Source: Mayamaea pseudoterrestris
Lineage: Eukaryota > Bacillariophyta > Bacillariophyceae > Sellaphorales > Sellaphoraceae
Reading direction: 5' to 3'
DNA: 64,000 nucleotides
Assembly (NCBI GenBank): GCA_027923505.1
Contig: BROI01000033.1
Location: 1 to 64,000, forward strand
Shown: one piece after another, positions 35,601 through 46,441 of the stretch
Layout: every line of letters starts with the position of its first letter
Numbering within the stretch: position 1 is the stretch's first letter
The notes under the pieces: generated by a model
What the model saw: only the letters and a program-made list of their open reading frames with translations
The model's database searches: none
Told to the model about the DNA's origin: nothing
Program-made: the position numbers and the translations under genes

Positions 35601-37829
35601 GAGCGCGTCTTAAAGAGGCTGGAAGACGCCGGCTTCATTATTAACCCACTCAAATGTGAATGGGCAGTCAAAGAAACAGACTGGCTTGGCTATTGGCTGA
35701 CACCGATGGGTTTAAAGCCATGGCGAAAGAAGGTACAGGCAATCCTCGATATGGGACCGCCGACCAACATGACGCAGCTGCGATCCTTCATTGGATTAGT
35801 TACCTACTACAGGAACATGTGGCTGAAGCGCTCGCATATACTAGTGCCTTTAACGTCGTTAACAGGCGTAAAGAAATTCAAATGGTTACCAGAGCATCAA
35901 ACAGCATTCGAGCAAATGAAAGCGATGGTTGCAACCGACGCGTTGCTCCACTATCCAGACCACAACTTGCCCTTTGACATTGAAGCAGACGCATCTGACT
36001 ATCAACTAGGAGCAGTAATACTACAGAATGGCGTGTCAGTCGTCTACTATTCCCGCAAGCTGACAGCAGCGCAGAGAAACTACACCACCATTAAAAAGGA
36101 ACTACTCAGCATCGTAGAGACATTGAAGACGTTTCGCTCGATGTTACTCGGTGCCGAGATACGGATTCACACCGACCACCGCAATCTCACGTATGAGTTA
36201 ACCACTTACCAAACGCAAAGAGTCTTGCGCTGGAGACTATATCTAGAAGAATATGGTCCCCAATTCTTCTACAAGAAGATGAACACAATCGACTTGCCGA
36301 TGCGCTGTCGAGAACGCCAACACCTCGCTCGTCTCCCTTGGTTGGGGAGGAACAAGAGCCCACTACAGTCATTCAAGAAGACAAAGAAGAGTGACTTGCG
36401 CCCTCTTGTATAGAGGATATAAGCTATGATGACGCATACTCATTGCTAGATGAGCCGGAGCTGGCAGAATGCCTCCTAATGCATCCGGAGTTCGACGGAA
36501 CAGGGAGGTACCCATTATCTTATCAAACAATTGCGCAATATCAAAATCAAGACAAGATACTGCTGGCAGCAGTGAATGAGATTCAACAACCACAAATAAC
36601 AAGGAAGACGCTCGAAGGGGTCTCCGTCATCGTTTACACGCCTCAAGGGAATCCACACGCGTGGCGTATTTGCATTCCTACCAGCATGCTTGAACGGCTT
36701 GTTAAAATGGTATCACTTGACGCTATCCCACGCAGGGATTACAAAGCTTGAAGCGACAATTAACCAGCACTTCTTCCATCCGGGGATCCGGACGGCAATA
36801 GCAGCTATTGTCGGCAAATGTGTTGCTTGCCAAAGATACAAAGCTGGTGGCGGCCATCAATATGGACAACTCCCAATCCGGGACCTCAGGGAGGCTCCTT
36901 GGTATGAAATACAAGTTGATTTAATAGGACCGTGGTCCTTCAAGAAGGATAACGTCGAGTACGTCTTCCAAGCATCAACAATGATTGATACAGTGACCAA
37001 TCTCGTCGAGCTTGTTTACTACGACACCAAAACGACACAGCGAATCGGGCAGCTATTCGAGAACACTTGGCTAGCTAGATACCCCAAGCCAGTGAGAGTC
37101 ATTCATGACAGAGGACAGGAGTTCAAAGGCGAGTTTTGTGCCTTGTTGCTCAGGAATGGCATCGTTCCTCGACCAACCTCCATAAAGAATCCAACAGCAA
37201 ATGCTATTTGTGAAAGGATGCATCTGACCGTTGCTAACGTGTTAAGAACAACATTAAACCAATGGAATCCTCAACCACCTCAACAACCACAAGTCGAAGC
37301 AACTCATGTTATTGAGTCAGCGCTAGCAACAGCAATGCACGCCACAAGAGCAGCAGCTCATCGCTCACTAAGCAACTTGAGTCCAGGCGCATTAGTCTTT
37401 CAAAGAGACATGTTCTTGGATATACCATTGATAGCGGATATAATGGCGCTCACTAAGAATAGAGAAGCGATCATCAATGACACCTTGTTGCGAGCCAATC
37501 AACGGCGCCTCAATTACGACTATAAAGTGAACGAGCGAGTCCTCGTCAAAGTCGCCAATCCTGACAAGCTACAAGAGCGATGGATTGGCCCTTATACAAT
37601 AACAGCAGTTCATGTTAATGGAACAGTTACAGTCCGCCTCACGCCATGGGTAACGGACAGAATCAACATCAAACGGTTGAAACCGTATCGATCGTAGAAT
37701 CACCCAAGGGTTTATGACTTCCCCAGGATGCTTCCTAAATAGAGCGCTCCTTGCAATAACAAGGAGGGCTGTCAATAATAGTAAGCAACTTCAGCTACAC
37801 TAAGAAGCGCTTCCTCTGGTGGGGGAGAG

Positions 37830-38036
37830 TGAAAGATCCGTACCGTTGCGACATGGCGTTGGAACGGGCGGGCTTCTCAACTTCAGATTTAGCTATTCGC
37901 CCAATAGCTATCTAAATTGGCGTTGCCACGGGCCAACGCCCACGACTAAACATTTGGAGCTGTAGCTCACGTTTATTAGTATAGTTGTCGATGGATAAAA
38001 GAGCTTATAATTTCATTTTAACCACCCGACGTATCA
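37830..38036 (+). repeat. 3' LTR of the gypsy element
   Basis: 207 bp, preceded by a polypurine tract and followed by the target duplicate GTATT. It points toward the deubiquitinase gene, whose ATG lies 165 bp downstream, so any transcription started in this LTR would read into that gene. Confidence 0.96.
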
Positions 38037-38201
38037 GTATTCACTTTGCTCTCTCTATGCGTATCGATCGCAGGAGAGTAAGAAATGAACCTTGGCCACC
38101 ACCATGGATTCTTGCGCGCAGCGATCTTTCATTTTTTGCCTACTAGTCTCATACACGTTTCAACAACTAAAGCTTTCACTCACTTTGTCTAGCACAGTAC
38201 T

Positions 38202-41200
38202 ATGGGAGGAAACAGTAACAAGAAGGCCAAGAATCAAGGAAAAGATCAGCAGCATCCGCGTGTTTCCACGGAACGAACGGAGAATGGTGCAAATCGTTAC
38301 GCCAGCAAACCTCTGTCAACAGCTACGACTGCCGCACCACCAACGAAACGAACGGCGGATTTTTATCGGCAGGAGGGGAATGCTGCAATTAGCAATCTAG
38401 ACTACAAGCGGGCTCTTATTTCGTATCGCATTGGACTCCAGCTTTTGGATGAACAAGAAGGAATAACGACAATTAGCAATCGCAATGAAAGCAATGTTAA
38501 TATTCGCATCGCACTCTACTCCAATCTGGCCATGGCTTACTTGAAACTGGGCGACTATCTGCAGGCAATAGATACGTGCGACGCTGTGATTGCACTTGAC
38601 GAAACTAATCCCAAGGTGTGGTGGCGAAAGGCATGCGCGAAGGAAGGTTTGGCGGCATCTGCACTGGAGCAGCAAGGAGAGGACTCGAATAACATAAATG
38701 CCGCGCAAAATTTACTCTACGAAGCAGCGAATGACGTACAACATGCCTTGCAACTCTTGCCGCAGAAGGAATTGCCTTCCGCCGCGTCGAACAAGGCGGC
38801 TTCCGTCATGAAGCGAGAGTGTCATACGTTGCAGCACCGTATTCAGAAGCGATTGCAGGATTTGAAATTACCGTCTGTACCCGGCCTTGCTTTGGATCCA
38901 GAATCAACGAGGCTGGTAGCATCATCAGCGAAAATGAGACGACATGACGACGAAATGCAAGGCACTGACCAAGACACTGCTGACTCTCCCAACTTGCCAT
39001 TGCCGGAGCAGCAACGCCTGGACATTCTCAGATTGCTCGAGGCACGTCAGAAGGCTCCACCTGTCGCCGGCGAAGCATTTTTTCTGGTAAATTGGCGCTG
39101 GTACTGCCACTGGTGCAAATACACGCAAAGCGACTTGTCGCCGTTACTGCCGAAAGGTGCCGTGCCTCCCAATAACTATAATGTCAATGGCGACAACGAA
39201 AATGGACGACTAGTTCGACCGCCGGGTCCACTGGATCATTCGCAATTGCTTCTCTTTTCCGACCCGAATATTTCGGGTTCGCAATCAACTTTTTATCGAC
39301 ATTGGTATCGACCGTACTATGAGTTTCTCGACGACGAAAAGCATGATGGAAACAAAATGCACGACGATGATGATGATATGGGCCGTCGCCCAAAGCATTT
39401 GCCAATACGTCCCAGTCTACAACGAGGGTATCACTACGAAGTGTTACCTCGAGAAGTTTATAACGCTTTTCGATGTTGGTATGGCGAGGTTGATACGAAA
39501 TTACTTGTTTCAAACATTAAAGTAAACGCTGGCATCTGTCTTCGAAGTGACTATCGAAGCGACAATCAACAGCTTGGAGTTTGTCTGTACCCTCTGGTAC
39601 GAAAAGGGGATTTGACTCGCAAGGTCAATGGTAATTTCGCGATTTGTTACGCCTGTCGAGCGTTGATCACAAACATACGTCGGTGCACTCGCTGCGTCAG
39701 CGTCCAATACTGCAGCAGGCGATGTCAATCGTCTCACTGGGAGTATCACAAGCTGGAATGCACACCGATTGTGGCGACTGAACAAGGTGGCTGTTCTTCA
39801 GGTATAGCCTTTCCATTCTCTTTAGCTACTGCTGGCTTGAAAAACATTGGAAACACTTGCTATATTAATGCGCCGCTGCAGTGCTTGCTACATTCCACTC
39901 CTTTGACGCGTCACTTTTTGTCCGGCACCTACCGAGAAGATTTAAACTCGGACCATGTCATGCGAACGGGAGGCGAATTGGCCATTTCATTCGCCCGCGT
40001 CGTTCGTGAAATGCAAATGAATCCGCAGCTTTGTCGCAACGGAGGATATTTCAGCCCGCTAGCTCTCCGACGAAGCGTCGCCAAGTTTGATGCTCGATTT
40101 GCCGGTAGCCAGCAGCAAGATGCTCAAGAGTTTCTGGCATACTTGCTGGATGGTTTGCATGAGGACTTGAACAGAGTAAAGAAAGCACCATACGTGGAAA
40201 TGCCGGATGTAACAGACAAAGACGACGTGGACATTGCGGGAGCCAGGGCATGGGCGATGCACAAGAAGAGGAATGACAGCTTGATCTTTGACTCCTTCTA
40301 CGGACAATTCAAGGGAACATGCGTCTGTCCAAAGTGTGATCGAGTGTCGGTGTCGTTCGAAACGTTCAACCACGTGAGTTTAGAGTTGCCGCAAAGAAAA
40401 AGCAGGCCGTCATTTTATAGGTTGTTGTTCTTCCCTGATCCATCAAACAGTCAACAAGCGGAGCAGCCAATTCTCTACGGGTTTGAGTTATTTCGGACCC
40501 AGCACATTGGCGACCTCATGGACGCACTATCTGATCGTGTCGGCTTGCCGACGAGTCGCATCATTTGTTGCGATATGCGTGACAACACAGTTGATGACAT
40601 GTTGGACGACACAAAGCTACTCGGTTCACTGCCGTCAGATACTATGCTCGCTGCCTATGAAGTTGATCCGCTTGATAGGAATGATTGCTTCCATGTAATG
40701 GCAGACCATGTTCTTCTAACTCCCTCAGTAAATGGTACGATGCGCGAGCGGATTGGCTTTCCGATTGTAGCTTCATTCCCAGCCAGCTATACGTGCCGAC
40801 AAGTATGGCAGTTTATGTGGAGTCGTGTGTCTAATTTTGTACCTGAGCGCGAACCTGACGTCCTTCGCCTGGTAGTTCACTCTGGTGGTACGAATGGAGC
40901 TCCACTGAATGTATTTCCGCTTACGTTGCCTGATGGAACTAAGATGCATAGCGGAATAATTCCAAAAGATCTGGACGAACCAATTCTTACGTTCCTTGGA
41001 GAGGATTCGGTGCAGCGCTTCCTATATATCTGGTTGGAATGGACTGGCGAAGATAACATTGACGAAAATCGCTTCATTGCGCACCAAACGGATGCAAGCT
41101 ACGCACAGGCTGCGGAGCGTCAGCAGGCTAACTATGCTACCAACCAGACAGTCTCGTTGAATGAATGCTTTGACAGCTTTCAACGAGCCGAACGTTTGGA

Positions 41201-41642
41201 TGAGGAAAACACGTGGTACTGCAGTAATTGTCGCGAACACGTCCAGGCTTTAAAGACAATGCAGTTGTCAAAGCTACCAAATATATTGATTGTGCATTTG
41301 AAACGTTTTGAGTATAGACACATGTTTCGAAGTGATAAGCTCGACACTTTCATCGACTTTCCTCGCGATGGGCTCGACATGGACAGGCATTGCACTCCCC
41401 ATAAACAACCAAGCTTTGTTGACGACACCGTTCCGGCTGAATACGATCTGTTCGGAGTTGTGAATCACTATGGACGATTCGGCTTTGGTCATTACACAGC
41501 ACATGTTCGTCGATTTGATGAATCTGGCATGAGTGACTGGGTTCATTGCGACGACGCCAGCATTGAGGAAGTGGAAGATCCAGAATCGATTGTTACACCA
41601 GCTGCGTACGTTCTCTTTTATCGGCGGCGCGTATTTACATGA
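38202..41642 (+). CDS. Ubiquitin-specific protease with TPR, DUSP and MYND domains
   Basis: An 1146-residue deubiquitinase in one uninterrupted exon. Residues about 50-140 are TPR-like helices (ALYSNLAMAYLKLGDYLQAI). Residues about 290-430 resemble a DUSP domain (WRWYCHWCKY ... LPREVYNAFRCWYG). Residues 482-520 form a MYND zinc finger (CYACRAL, CTRCVSVQYCSRRC, HWEYHKLEC). Residues about 545-1146 are the USP catalytic domain: Cys box GLKNIGNTCYINAPLQ with nucleophile Cys553, zinc-ribbon CxxC pairs (CVCPKC, CSNC), His box GHYTAH with His1097, and the following WVHCDD pair. All catalytic residues are present. It should cleave ubiquitin from substrates, with TPR and MYND as protein-binding modules. 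The start is the first ATG of the frame. It converges with the next gene, the two stops lying only 58 bp apart. A young gypsy LTR sits immediately upstream and may affect expression. Confidence 0.93.
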   Translation: MGGNSNKKAKNQGKDQQHPRVSTERTENGANRYASKPLSTATTAAPPTKRTADFYRQEGNAAISNLDYKRALISYRIGLQLLDEQEGITTISNRNESNVNIRIALYSNLAMAYLKLGDYLQAIDTCDAVIALDETNPKVWWRKACAKEGLAASALEQQGEDSNNINAAQNLLYEAANDVQHALQLLPQKELPSAASNKAASVMKRECHTLQHRIQKRLQDLKLPSVPGLALDPESTRLVASSAKMRRHDDEMQGTDQDTADSPNLPLPEQQRLDILRLLEARQKAPPVAGEAFFLVNWRWYCHWCKYTQSDLSPLLPKGAVPPNNYNVNGDNENGRLVRPPGPLDHSQLLLFSDPNISGSQSTFYRHWYRPYYEFLDDEKHDGNKMHDDDDDMGRRPKHLPIRPSLQRGYHYEVLPREVYNAFRCWYGEVDTKLLVSNIKVNAGICLRSDYRSDNQQLGVCLYPLVRKGDLTRKVNGNFAICYACRALITNIRRCTRCVSVQYCSRRCQSSHWEYHKLECTPIVATEQGGCSSGIAFPFSLATAGLKNIGNTCYINAPLQCLLHSTPLTRHFLSGTYREDLNSDHVMRTGGELAISFARVVREMQMNPQLCRNGGYFSPLALRRSVAKFDARFAGSQQQDAQEFLAYLLDGLHEDLNRVKKAPYVEMPDVTDKDDVDIAGARAWAMHKKRNDSLIFDSFYGQFKGTCVCPKCDRVSVSFETFNHVSLELPQRKSRPSFYRLLFFPDPSNSQQAEQPILYGFELFRTQHIGDLMDALSDRVGLPTSRIICCDMRDNTVDDMLDDTKLLGSLPSDTMLAAYEVDPLDRNDCFHVMADHVLLTPSVNGTMRERIGFPIVASFPASYTCRQVWQFMWSRVSNFVPEREPDVLRLVVHSGGTNGAPLNVFPLTLPDGTKMHSGIIPKDLDEPILTFLGEDSVQRFLYIWLEWTGEDNIDENRFIAHQTDASYAQAAERQQANYATNQTVSLNECFDSFQRAERLDEENTWYCSNCREHVQALKTMQLSKLPNILIVHLKRFEYRHMFRSDKLDTFIDFPRDGLDMDRHCTPHKQPSFVDDTVPAEYDLFGVVNHYGRFGFGHYTAHVRRFDESGMSDWVHCDDASIEEVEDPESIVTPAAYVLFYRRRVFT

Positions 41643-41700
41643 GTGATATTGTAAATAATGATAAACTATGCATTGATTTGGCCGAATTATATTGACTTGA

Positions 41701-44697
41701 TTAGTCATCGTACTCGAAGGCAACAGCCAATTCCTGTCCGTCTCGCAGCATCTCGAATGCCTCAAACGCTGTTTCAAGCCGGGCCCGTCTAGTGATAAGT
41801 CGCGATGGACGGAGCTGGCGTAAAAGCTCCCAAGTAACCTCAAATCGTCTTTTCTTGTCCCATGTCGCTTGCAGTAATGCCGGGATCTCACTGACCTGTA
41901 TCAGTGATCGTCAGAAAGATCGCAAATTTAGATACAAATAGCAAACCGACTCACCTGTGACACTGTAAGAGTCTTCTTGCTCCGATGAAAATCAAGTCCA
42001 AGTTTCAAAGCAACGTCAGCGTTGCCGTACCATGAACCAATAACAATTTTCCCTCCGTTGCGCGTCGAGTCGATAGCTGACTGGAGTGCCTTGCCATTGC
42101 CACTGATCTCAATGGCAACGTCGAATTGTTGCGCACGTAAGACGTTTTCGGGTTGCAGCACTTCATGCGCTCCCATCATGGCTGAAGCAGCCAGGCGAGC
42201 CGGTAAAGTATCAACCGTCGTAAGGGCACCTAATGCGGCGGACGAGATGCATGCCGTGATTGGAAACGAACGAGCGAGAATGGCAGTGACAAGAAGTCCT
42301 ATTAGTCCTTGCCCAAACACAATGACTCGCTCTCCGACTCTTGGATTTGCGTCGTGGACGAGTGACAGAGCCGTCTCTACTGACGGCATGAAAATGGCGT
42401 CGCCTGAATGAAGAACCCCATTAGATCGAATCCAATTGCGGTGAATGAATTTCAACACAAATACTTCACTTACCTGGATCGATGCCGTGGGGAACAACTT
42501 GAATAGCATCTCGCTCGGCGACGACCTGCGACGCATGCGGGGCAAACGCAAACACCAGCTTGCCAACGAGACTGATGTCGTCCTGGACAGCAGATCCACA
42601 TTCGACAACCGTTCCCACTAGGCAGTAGCCATATGTCAACGGATACGCCATACGTTCCGTGTCCATTCCCTTGATGTTGACATCTAGTGCCGCCTCGTCA
42701 AAGTTTCCAGTAAATACTTTCAGCTCCGTGCCAGAGCTGATCAAAGAGTATATTGTCTTGATTCGTACTTGATTGGGTGCCAATCCTGGTGCCTTTCTGT
42801 CGACTACTCGTACTGTATTTGGGGCAATAAATTCAAGCTGCGAATACGTCGGCGAGAAAGAGGTCATCTGCGTCGATTGTTGCGTCGCTGCAAAGTTCCA
42901 GCTTCCAATTGGCGGCAATGTGAACAAGAGGTCAACGTTTGACACGTATATTGCAGGTTGATGTATGCGTGCTCGATCGATCCACGCTTGAGCGTTCCAT
43001 CGAGCGCAGCTTAGTTCGGGACAGGCAACGGTCCCGAAAAAGTACATCATGGCGTTCCACAGATTTGCATTCTGAAAAGGGTCAATGATCCAGTCCGATG
43101 CGCCCTTCTGAAGCAACGTGCCGCCATGATTGGCCATGGCGTCGATCAATCGACTGGGATCCAAATGGTGCGCATGTCTCGACTCGAGTGCCTTGGCGTA
43201 GCAAGCAAACGCGCAAGTGTCGGAAGGCACCGGTTTTGCTGTCGAGTGTTCGACTTGAAAAGGTTTGCTAGGAAGAAACTGAGTAGTACCTTGAAAGGTG
43301 ATTGGCAAATACACAAGCATATGCTCCGTTCCGTCTCCGCGACTTGAAAATTGCCGCAGCAAGGAGCGCGTCAGTTGCTCGGGATCAATGAGATCCGCAA
43401 AGCAACAACCGACAACAAGCGCTGGTGTAGGTTGCTTGCTGCGTTTAGCGTCTTGTTGAAAATCCCAGCATCGCAAATGCACAATGACACGAGGCAAGTT
43501 GCCGTTGCTTGGACGAACATAAACATGCTCGTCATCGTTAATTGTGTCGCTCCAAACGAATCCCATGTCTTGTAGAATGGACATGCACGGCTGCTCCAAC
43601 GCGCGATTGGGTTCATAGGCATAGTAGTGTATTGTCGTCGAGTTTGATGGAAGTGCACCAAGTAGTGACGGCAAGTCGTCGCCATGCCCGTTCAGCAAAA
43701 GTTGTAGCATGGACAAGAGGCCCGCTCCCAAGTCGGCAATGACAACACGATCACTACTGCTCGACGCTGCAACAATTTCACGAACCATGCGCTGGTAGGT
43801 GCCTCGGTTTAACGACGTTAAATCAACGTGATTCTTGGCGCGCAAATAGTCGACTTGATCAAACGTATAGTTGGTTGGCACGTAGCCAAGCGTTCGACAG
43901 AGAGCCACCAGGAGCGAGTCACCAGTGCCATGCACTTGATAAATGTTCATATAGTCCTTTGCGGAAGCAAGGTTGGCAACCGAGTCGTCCAAAAGGTGCA
44001 GCCTTTCGCGCGAGTGGTGTTGTTGCAGCAGCTTGTCGAAAAAGACGGTTGGTTTCGCCTTGGTCGGAAACAGATTTGGTCGCCTGTCGGGAGTCATGAT
44101 TTTTGTAAACGGAACTCTTGTCAATCCTAATGCTTGAATGACTTTTTCCACGTGATATTTGGGTGAATTGCTGGCAATTTGTAGCGACGCGTCCGGCGCA
44201 AGGGAACGGAGCAAGTCTCGAACAAGTTCATTTTCGGCGTTACCCGACGAATGTGAGTATCCTGTACCCAACGCCGAGCCTTTTGTTTGTAGTAGCGAGT
44301 CTACGCTAACATTTTGATATACTTCTTTGTAGAATTGTTGCACAAGCTTCTTGTTGACTTGACGAGTGTTCATCAAGCCTTGAATCGTCGATCCATGTTT
44401 GACGTGCAGCTCCTGCGCTTGGACGGGAGTCATGTTCAAATGATCGCGACAGTAATCATGAATCCCTCTAATGATTTGACTTTCAATTTCGCAAGCAGAT
44501 TCATCGTACAGAGTATTGTCAACATCTAAAAGGAGCGTTAGCTTGTTTTCGTCGAGCGGCAAGGACGAGGGACGGTCGTTCGACCGTGACTTCTTCCGCC
44601 ATGGTAGCCAAGACCCGATTCTTGGACGCGAATAACCTTTTTGAATAGCTGTTAAAAGAACTAATGCGAGATAGCATGGCTGCTTGAGGCCGTGCAT
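41701..44697 (-). CDS. Three-domain fusion: HAD phosphatase, methyltransferase-like, MDR dehydrogenase
   Basis: Reconstructed as three exons: 42474-44697, 41955-42403 and 41701-41895, with GT-AG introns of 70 bp (42404-42473, GTAAGT...ATTCAG) and 59 bp (41896-41954, GTGAGT...ATACAG). The spliced length is 2868 nt, in frame throughout (955 aa). Residues 8-20 are hydrophobic, a possible signal or anchor. Residues about 52-270 are a HAD hydrolase of the pyrimidine-5'-nucleotidase type (LLLDVDNTLY with D58/D60, ASNS, LLDDS). Residues about 295-590 look like a SAM-binding methyltransferase fold (VVIADLGAG, YYAYEPN, ALVVGCCFADLIDPEQ). Residues about 618-955 are a medium-chain dehydrogenase (ISSGTELKVFTG, VGERVIVFGQGLIG Rossmann loop); the catalytic zinc GHE motif is not seen. 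Substrates are unknown. The domain order is unusual. Exon structure is by inspection of splice sites and conserved frame. Confidence 0.82.
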
Positions 44698-45561
44698 AGT
44701 TTTAAACTGGCACTATAGGTAGCCAGCATTGATCATCGGATCATGTATGTTTCCTTGTTGTCCGCATGTCGTCGTGGTCGATCATGCACGTGAGTACCGG
44801 TACGATTCCTTTTGCGGCGGCGCGGGACATCCGGAGGCACGATTCATTTTGTGACTCGAAAGCTCTGATTGTCTGATAGGAGTAGACTTTAACGACCTAC
44901 CGGGCAATCCAACTCGTACTTTAACAAGCTTGAATTGCAGTCAGAATAACATAGATGGCACCATTCTATGGTAGCTTCTTTTAAGACATGCACCATTACT
45001 CCGAGACCTGATTCATTAATTATGCCTCGTGCCGTCTGCTCCCGAAATGACTCCCGATGACGCAGAAGGTTGAATGGCCGTCACGAATGACCGAAATGGC
45101 ACGATTTCGGTGCAACGAACAAAAGATCGCATCGCATTGTGAACGTGACGAACAATCGGCGGTTTCGGAGACACTACCGTAGACATGGACATTTTGAGGC
45201 TCTTTGCGTCGCTCGAACTATTAAGCCTTACATGATTTCCTCCGACGAACATATTCGTTGCTTACGCCTCAGTCGTGTGTGACCCTCACGAACACAATTT
45301 CGGTGTCAGAGACATTCCGTATCAATTGCCTTGGGACATTTTCGTCGAACGAATCAACCAATATTTCTGACAAGCATCTGCGCGGAGGCAATAGTGTGCG
45401 TACTTTGAATCGAGTTTGGCCGGCATGTTCGTTAATGCCGCCTCCCGGAGGCTTCGGAAATCGCTGGTGAAGGCGACCGATGAGTCGATCACTGATCTCA
45501 CACAAATTACAGAATCGAATCAACTGATCACAATCAAACAAACAATTAGACATCATCAATC
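44698..45561. other. Divergent intergenic region, no gene seen
   Basis: 864 bp between the start of the fusion gene (minus) and the start of the helical protein gene (plus), so it should hold both promoters. It contains a dyad CCGAAAT-GGCACG-ATTTCGG at about 45.09 kb. Open frames of at most 96 codons on either strand have no recognisable features. Confidence 0.6.
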
Positions 45562-46269
45562 ATGGATCATTCAGACACCTGCACCACCGCCATTGCGCTC
45601 AACAACATGGCCATTTCCTTGCTGGAACGCAAGTGCTACCGTCAAGCATGGGAAACTTTTCACGACGCCGTCCAAATTGCATGCCACAACAAGACCACGT
45701 CTCAATCCAAGTACCTCAGCAAGGCACTGCAGCGCCAATGCAAGCCAGAACCATCCAAAGCCAAGAGTCCCCTTCATCTTGAAGTCGTCTCGGACACTGC
45801 CGATTCCATCACTTGCATTCATGCGACTCATTTACCAAACAGTGTTTCCCTCATTCGCCTCGAGGCGCTCGACTCGACCACGGACGACGCAGAGGTGGAT
45901 GGTTCCGTCATTCTGCACAACTACGCCGTGGCGGCGCTCCTTCTCGCACTGGCGTACCCCGCCGCCAAGGTGTCGGCGCAGCTGCTGCAGACTTGCATGA
46001 AGCACTTGCTGCAGTCGCAGGACAAATTGTCAACTCGCTACGAAGGTCTTGACATGGAGATTGACTACGGATTAGTCCAAAAGGTCTTTGTCGTTGCCAC
46101 CATTAGCACCAACAGCTTGCTCTTTATCTTGGGGCGCTTCGACGCCGAGCAGTTTGCCGTGGAGATTGAGGAGTGCGAGTGCAAGCTGGAAACGCTCAAG
46201 GAAACGCTCGCCAGTCTGGATCAACCGACTGCCACGGACAGTGGAGTGGTGGCGGCAGCAGCGGCATGA
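45562..46269 (+). CDS. Small helical protein, TPR-like N-terminus, function unknown
   Basis: 235 residues from ATG at 45562. The first ~35 residues look like one TPR unit (NNMAISLLERKCYRQAWETF). Residues about 115-165 (VILHNYAVAALLLALAYPAA) and 190-210 are further hydrophobic helices of the TPR or solenoid kind. The C-terminus is an acidic helix (EIEECECKLETLKETLASL) ending in an Ala run. There is no signal peptide or catalytic motif. Proteins of this size with this TPR-like start are common in diatom gene sets, but the function is not known to me. It ends 172 bp from the convergent gene at 46442. Confidence 0.75.
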   Translation: MDHSDTCTTAIALNNMAISLLERKCYRQAWETFHDAVQIACHNKTTSQSKYLSKALQRQCKPEPSKAKSPLHLEVVSDTADSITCIHATHLPNSVSLIRLEALDSTTDDAEVDGSVILHNYAVAALLLALAYPAAKVSAQLLQTCMKHLLQSQDKLSTRYEGLDMEIDYGLVQKVFVVATISTNSLLFILGRFDAEQFAVEIEECECKLETLKETLASLDQPTATDSGVVAAAAA

Positions 46270-46441
46270 GTTTGAGCCAATGCTTGACTTCATAAACAAA
46301 TACAATATAGAATTTCAATTACAAATTACATTCTTAATTGTTGTCTACACAATGGCGCAACCATCTGCACACTAGATTACGCACTTTCAACAACTGCATT
46401 CACCATTTTGTCCTCGTCAAACGTTTGACACCACTATAGTA

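Larger units (their letters stand above)
32403..38036 (+). mobile_element. Ty3/gypsy LTR retrotransposon, structurally complete, frames broken
   Basis: A 5634-bp element between two 207-bp LTRs, flanked by the direct repeat GTATT (32398-32402 and 38037-38041). Parts in order: a gag region (about 32.6-34.0 kb) with a CCHC-like zinc-knuckle string and Glu/Lys-rich sequence after it; an aspartic protease (about 34.45-34.75 kb) with LLDTGSTSSW; a reverse transcriptase (about 35.0-35.7 kb) with RFVTDFRALNK and the YLDD box; RNase H (about 35.95-36.3 kb) with FDIEADASDYQLGAV and HTDHRNL; an integrase (about 36.7-37.7 kb) with a CxxC zinc finger (CVACQRY) and a DDE-type core (QVDLIGPW, DRGQEFKG, NPTANAICERMH); and a polypurine tract GGTGGGGGAGAG. 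Gag-pol order and integrase position fit Ty3/gypsy. The element looks whole in layout, but its coding frame has a handful of breaks (about four or five). LTR divergence of one base in 207 indicates a recent insertion. Confidence 0.95.

Noticed and set aside
45016-45252. 78-codon minus ORF and the overlapping frames at 45258-45559
   Set aside because: They are short, without features, and lie in a divergent promoter region.
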